Positions 60,283 to 64,000 of a stretch of DNA of 64,000 bases are shown one piece after another (the stretch's first letter is position 1; the number at the start of each line of letters is the position of its first letter). This DNA is from Sporosarcina quadrami (lineage in GTDB: Bacteria; Bacillota; Bacilli; Bacillales_A; Planococcaceae), in contig NZ_JACSQN010000008.1 in NCBI RefSeq assembly GCF_014836615.1, positions 62,001-126,000 on the forward strand, read 5' to 3'. A program made the position numbers and the translations under genes. The notes under the pieces were generated by a model. That model did no database searches and had not been told where the DNA came from. It saw only the letters and a list, made by a program, of their open reading frames with translations.

Positions 60283-61752
60283 ATGCAGTCGGGTGAAAAG
60301 ATTGCTGATCTTAATACATTAAAGCAACTGTTTGAAAAATCCGCAGACGTCCTGTTTCAAACGTATACTTTTGGAAAACAAGATGTTGTATTCATTACGT
60401 GTGAGGCAATGATTGACCAACAGCTTTTAAACGAGGTCGTCGTCCCACGTGTACAGCATGTAGTAGAACTTCGTAATGATGAGTCTGAGTCATTAGAAAA
60501 AATGATTGTAAGTCAATTACATGTTCCCAGTTTAACGAAAGTGAATGAGAAAGAAGAGATTATTACACTTATCTATACAGGGAATGTACTTCTTTATTTT
60601 GATAGTAACTGCCTTTTTGCGAGTAATATTTCTAAGAAGCCGAATCGGAATCCCGAAGAGACGAAATTGGAGGTTCCTGTTAAAGGGCCAAGAGATAACT
60701 TCATTGAAGATATTGCTGTTAATATCGCATTAGTTCGTAAACGCTTGCCAACCAATTCATTATGTGTGGAAAAGTTCGAATTGGGGAGAAGATCAAAAAC
60801 GGCTGTAGCATTATTATATTTCGATGATATTGCCAGTAAAGAAACTCTCTATAGTATAAAAAAACAATTAAAAAAAGTTGATACGGATATTGTGTTTAGT
60901 GGTGATTTATTAATGGAACAGGTAAATAAAAGCTCCAAATTATTCCCGAAAACCGATTATACAGGAAGGGCGGATAAAGCGATACAAGCACTTGTCAGAG
61001 GACGTTTTCTGATTTTTGTTGATGGGGTTGCATATGGGGTTATAACTCCAGTGAATTTATTTTTACTTGTAAAAACTGGTGAAGATAATGAATACCCAAG
61101 CGTATTTAGTTCGATGACGAGGTTATTGCGTATTTTTGGAATGACGATAGGTATTATACTCCCAGCATTTTGGCTTGCTTTAACAACTTTCCACCAGGAT
61201 CAATTGCCACTTCAATTATTAGCTACAGTTGTCCAGTCAAATACTGGCCTGCCGTTTCCATCTTTCCTTGAAATGCTACTTATGCTCTTGATGTTCGAGT
61301 TATTTCGGGAAGCAGGATTACGGCTACCATCTGCGCTTGGCGGCACAATTGGTGTTGTAGGTGGTTTAATTATTGGAGATGCAGCTATTCGAGCGGGAGT
61401 AACGAGTCCAGCTATGATTGTCATTATTGCAACGTCCACCATTGCGACGTTTACACTGGTCAATCAAGCACTCACTTCTACGGTTAGTATTTTACGGTTG
61501 TGTTTCATACTTTTAACAGCGTTTTTAGGATTGTTTGGATTTTTTATGTCTGTTTTTTTTACAATCCTATTCTTAGCAGGCATACGGATATTTGGTGTTC
61601 CTTATTTGAACATCTCAGCTGATTTAAATTGGATGACGATTAAAAGAACGTTTTTCCGTCTACCGCCTGATCAATACAAAACACGTCCTGAAATGTTAAA
61701 TCCCATTGATAAAACGAGGGCCAAATCGAATGAAAATAACAATGAAAAATAA
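60283..61752 (+). CDS. Spore germination protein, GerAA type
   Basis: A 489-residue protein. Residues 1-235 form the hydrophilic N-terminal domains; about five membrane helices follow between 280 and 450. PRDNFIEDIAVNIALVRKRL, GRADKAIQALVRGRFLIFVDG, GLPFPSFLEMLLMLLMFELFREAG and ALGGTIGVVGGLIIGDAAI are the conserved GerA signatures. It assembles a pentameric ion channel in the germinant receptor. It lies 25 bases after the GerAB gene and overlaps the GerC gene by 23 bases. Confidence 0.94.
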   Translation: MQSGEKIADLNTLKQLFEKSADVLFQTYTFGKQDVVFITCEAMIDQQLLNEVVVPRVQHVVELRNDESESLEKMIVSQLHVPSLTKVNEKEEIITLIYTGNVLLYFDSNCLFASNISKKPNRNPEETKLEVPVKGPRDNFIEDIAVNIALVRKRLPTNSLCVEKFELGRRSKTAVALLYFDDIASKETLYSIKKQLKKVDTDIVFSGDLLMEQVNKSSKLFPKTDYTGRADKAIQALVRGRFLIFVDGVAYGVITPVNLFLLVKTGEDNEYPSVFSSMTRLLRIFGMTIGIILPAFWLALTTFHQDQLPLQLLATVVQSNTGLPFPSFLEMLLMLLMFELFREAGLRLPSALGGTIGVVGGLIIGDAAIRAGVTSPAMIVIIATSTIATFTLVNQALTSTVSILRLCFILLTAFLGLFGFFMSVFFTILFLAGIRIFGVPYLNISADLNWMTIKRTFFRLPPDQYKTRPEMLNPIDKTRAKSNENNNEK

Positions 61753-62893
61753 ACCACTTCTCATATTATTGCTACTGGCTTTGTCCATGCTCTCTGGGTG
61801 CTGGGATGATAATCAACCCGAACGGATGCTATATATTAACGGAATTGCCGTGGATTATAAAGACGGGCAGTTCGAAGTTTACGCGCAAATTATCAATTTT
61901 GCCAATATCGCAAAGTCAGATCAACCTCCGGGTGACCAACCGCAAGCGGAAGTTGGATTTGCAAAAGGTGCAACAATGGATGAAGCATTTTTCGAATTAT
62001 ATCATTCTGTTGACCAGAAGATTTTTTGGGGCCATTTTTCATATTTGGTCGTATCAGAAGAGGTTATGAATAATGTGAAATTAAGTCCAATTATAGATAG
62101 CTTTATCCGTTACCGTGAAACAAGATATCATATTTGGGTATATACGACAAAAGATCCTGTCCAAGAGTTGCTATTAGTAAGACCAGTACTTAACAAAGCT
62201 ATTACATTGTCGAAACTCGGTGACCCTGAGAACTCCTTTAAGCAAGAATCTTTTATAGAACCAGTTAATATTCGTAAGTTAATCATCAACATGAATGAGC
62301 CAAGTCACGAAGCTTTCATTCCATTAATTAGGGTTGAAGAAAATTGGAAATCAATCAAGGAGTCAATTAAGGCACCAATCATATCAGGTGTAGGTGTAGT
62401 TACGCCAGATGGCTTCAAAGGTTTCATTGAGGAGGATGAAGTTCGAGGTATGCAATGGATGTCCAATGAGGTGGAAAGGGGAGAAGTTACTTTTCAAACA
62501 GAGGATGGGAATGATATAACGATGAATATTTCTAATTTGAAAGCGAAAGTGGATCCTATCGTTGAGACTGGAATAGTCAGGTTTGATATCGAAGTGAAAT
62601 TGGATGCAACAATCAGCCTGATTGAAGGAGATGTATCAGTTGAAGAGATTGAGCAGGGGACGGAAAAAGAAATTGAAAAACAAATTAAAGACACCTATGA
62701 AGCCGCATTGAAAAAAGATATTGATATCTATCGTTTATCGGAGCAATTGTATCGGAAAAATTTGAAAGCGTGGAAGCAATATCAAAAGAAAGGCAAAGTG
62801 GATTTGGACGAGGACTCAATTCGCAAACTGTCAATTACAATTGTCAAGCTTAAATCGGAGAGGAAATCTATTAGGGAAACGATCGAGCAATAA
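61730..62893 (+). CDS. Germination lipoprotein Ger(x)C, copy 1
   Basis: A 387-residue lipoprotein with lipobox LSGC (Cys 24) and the family start CWDDNQPE. LYINGIAVDYKDGQFEVYAQ, YRETRYHIWVYTT and GMQWMSNEVERGEV are typical of the GerAC family, the outer-surface lipoprotein of the receptor. I chose ATG at 61730 behind GAGGG; the frame opens at 61706. A second, very similar gene follows. Confidence 0.92.
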   Translation: MKITMKNKPLLILLLLALSMLSGCWDDNQPERMLYINGIAVDYKDGQFEVYAQIINFANIAKSDQPPGDQPQAEVGFAKGATMDEAFFELYHSVDQKIFWGHFSYLVVSEEVMNNVKLSPIIDSFIRYRETRYHIWVYTTKDPVQELLLVRPVLNKAITLSKLGDPENSFKQESFIEPVNIRKLIINMNEPSHEAFIPLIRVEENWKSIKESIKAPIISGVGVVTPDGFKGFIEEDEVRGMQWMSNEVERGEVTFQTEDGNDITMNISNLKAKVDPIVETGIVRFDIEVKLDATISLIEGDVSVEEIEQGTEKEIEKQIKDTYEAALKKDIDIYRLSEQLYRKNLKAWKQYQKKGKVDLDEDSIRKLSITIVKLKSERKSIRETIEQ

Positions 62894-62971
62894 ATTGGGG
62901 GAGATAGCTTGTTGTTGAAGCTACACGCTAAGTCTGATTTGCAACTGACAACACAGGACAGAGAGGGTAAA

Positions 62972-64000
62972 ATGAAAAAAAGACTTTTAGTGATACTTTT
63001 AATGATTATGGTATTCCTCTCTGGTTGTTGGGATACAAAAGAACCCGAAAGAATGCTATATATCAATGGAATTGGTGTTGATTACAAAGATGGAAAATAC
63101 GAAGTGCATGCGCAAATTATAAATTTTGCAAACGTCGCAAAATCAGAGCTGCCCCCATCCAACCAACCTCAAGCGGAAGTAGGCTTTGCTACAGGAAAAA
63201 CAGTAGATGAAGCAGTATTTAAGTTGTATCATTCAATCGATCAAACGGTTTATTGGGGACATTTCAGTTACTTGGTCGTGTCAGAAGAAGTTCTGAAAAA
63301 TGTCGAGTTAAGCCCGATTATTGATTTGTTCATACGTTATAGGGAAACGCGTTATCAAATTTGGGTGTATACAACTACAGACCCGGTTCAAGAAGTTCTT
63401 TTAGTAAGACCGGTTATTAACAAAGCGATAACACTTTCAAAACTTGGAGATCCAGAAAACTCCTTTAAACAAGAATCATTTATTAATCCGATAGATATGC
63501 GGAAGTTAATCATTGATATGAATGAGCCGAGTCATGAGGCGATGATTCCGTTAATTAAAATCATGGAGAACTGGAAGTCGATAGATGAGTCCATTAAAGC
63601 CCCCGTTCTATCGGGCGTGGGAGTAGCCACTCCAAATGGATTTAAAGGTTTCATTGAGGGAGACGATGTTCGTGGCATGCAGTGGATGTCCAACGAAACT
63701 AAAAGAGGACAGGTCACATTCAAATCGGACGGTGATGAATTTATAACGGTCAACGTTGAAAAGGTGAAAGTAAAAGTACATCCTGTCGTCCAAGCGGGAG
63801 AAGTAGTGTTTGACGTTAATGTTGAGTTGGAAGGAATAGTCAGTGTCATACAAGGGGAAGTATCGATGGATGAGCTTAAAAAAGGGATCATGAAAGAAGT
63901 TGAAAAGGAGATCAAGACGACGTATGAAGCCGCATTAAAAAAAGACATCGATATTTATCGTTTATCAGAGGACTTATACCGTAAAAATGTAAAAGCATGG
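62972..64000 (+). CDS. Germination lipoprotein Ger(x)C, copy 2 (3' end cut)
   Basis: The reading frame runs off the window after 343 codons. ATG at 62972 follows GAGAGGG; a TTG at 62909 behind GGGGGAG would add 21 residues in front of the signal peptide and is less likely. The signal ends in LSGC, then WDTKEPERMLYINGIGVDYK. Most residues match copy 1 at the same positions, e.g. ITLSKLGDPENSFKQESFI is shared, so it is a recent tandem duplicate. Both copies could join one receptor or specialise. Confidence 0.92.
   Translation, partial: MKKRLLVILLMIMVFLSGCWDTKEPERMLYINGIGVDYKDGKYEVHAQIINFANVAKSELPPSNQPQAEVGFATGKTVDEAVFKLYHSIDQTVYWGHFSYLVVSEEVLKNVELSPIIDLFIRYRETRYQIWVYTTTDPVQEVLLVRPVINKAITLSKLGDPENSFKQESFINPIDMRKLIIDMNEPSHEAMIPLIKIMENWKSIDESIKAPVLSGVGVATPNGFKGFIEGDDVRGMQWMSNETKRGQVTFKSDGDEFITVNVEKVKVKVHPVVQAGEVVFDVNVELEGIVSVIQGEVSMDELKKGIMKEVEKEIKTTYEAALKKDIDIYRLSEDLYRKNVKAW

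Overview
The window is a chromosomal stretch from a low-to-mid GC, endospore-forming Bacillales bacterium. The gene set (Ger-type germinant receptor, yqhH/yqhG pair, BltD-like acetyltransferase, GsiB-like KGG protein) fits the Planococcaceae/Caryophanaceae, and Sporosarcina or a close relative is my best guess. That assignment is inference from gene content; there is no rRNA gene in the window. I see no tRNA, rRNA, CRISPR array, phage or complete insertion sequence. Most genes are preceded by strong GGAGG-type ribosome binding sites and many operons end in clear hairpin/T-run terminators.

Layout. 1-9 kb: a cut-off unknown secreted/glycan-type protein, an MBL-fold hydrolase, a HEPN-like/CBS protein, GmhB-type phosphatase, an EamA exporter, a membrane-anchored alpha/beta hydrolase, an EAL phosphodiesterase, a small acidic lipoprotein and two YibE/F membrane proteins. 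10.3-15.4 kb: a TPP riboswitch controlling a thiamine-salvage operon (thiM-thiD-thiE-thiW) and a PadR/DUF2812 module, interspersed with three copies of a 146-147 bp repeat ending in GGTACC inverted termini. 15.4-18.8 kb: a MarR regulator and two MFS exporters that share an operator-like motif. 19-25 kb: RtcB, a 40-residue microprotein behind a perfect sigma-B promoter, a YiaAB protein, a SET-domain protein, an adenine riboswitch with the purine efflux pump PbuE, a GNAT enzyme and a Bax inhibitor-1 protein. 25-27.5 kb: two lipoproteins in an operon, one with a complete CuA copper site. 27.7-32.2 kb: LLM oxidoreductase, dicarboxylate symporter, CWC protein, DUF2975/HTH pair, DUF817 protein. 32.3-37 kb: a GntR-controlled M20 amidohydrolase/YfcC transporter cluster. 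38-43 kb: an ABC exporter of the LolD/FtsX type, a MATE pump coupled to a polyamine-type acetyltransferase with a TetR regulator, and a KGG-repeat stress protein with a sigma-B-like promoter. 43.5-53 kb: yqhH-yqhG, an M2/M3-like peptidase, a thioredoxin, two ABC multidrug-type exporters, 3-hydroxybutyrate dehydrogenase. 53-59 kb: DinB protein, a fused permease/binding protein OpuB/EgtU-type importer, DUF985 cupin, DIP1984 protein, and a nitroreductase/HxlR divergent pair enclosed by a direct repeat. 59-64 kb: a spore germinant receptor operon of order B-A-C-C' whose last gene runs off the window.

Themes: vitamin and purine homeostasis by riboswitches, many small regulator-plus-efflux modules, general stress (sigma-B) genes, and several families of non-coding repeats. 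The most interesting non-textbook items are the GGTACC-ended repeat family, the sigma-B microprotein, the CuA lipoprotein operon, the HEPN-like/CBS fusion and the 20-bp tandem array at 53.1 kb. Functions were assigned from recalled family motifs, not from database searches.
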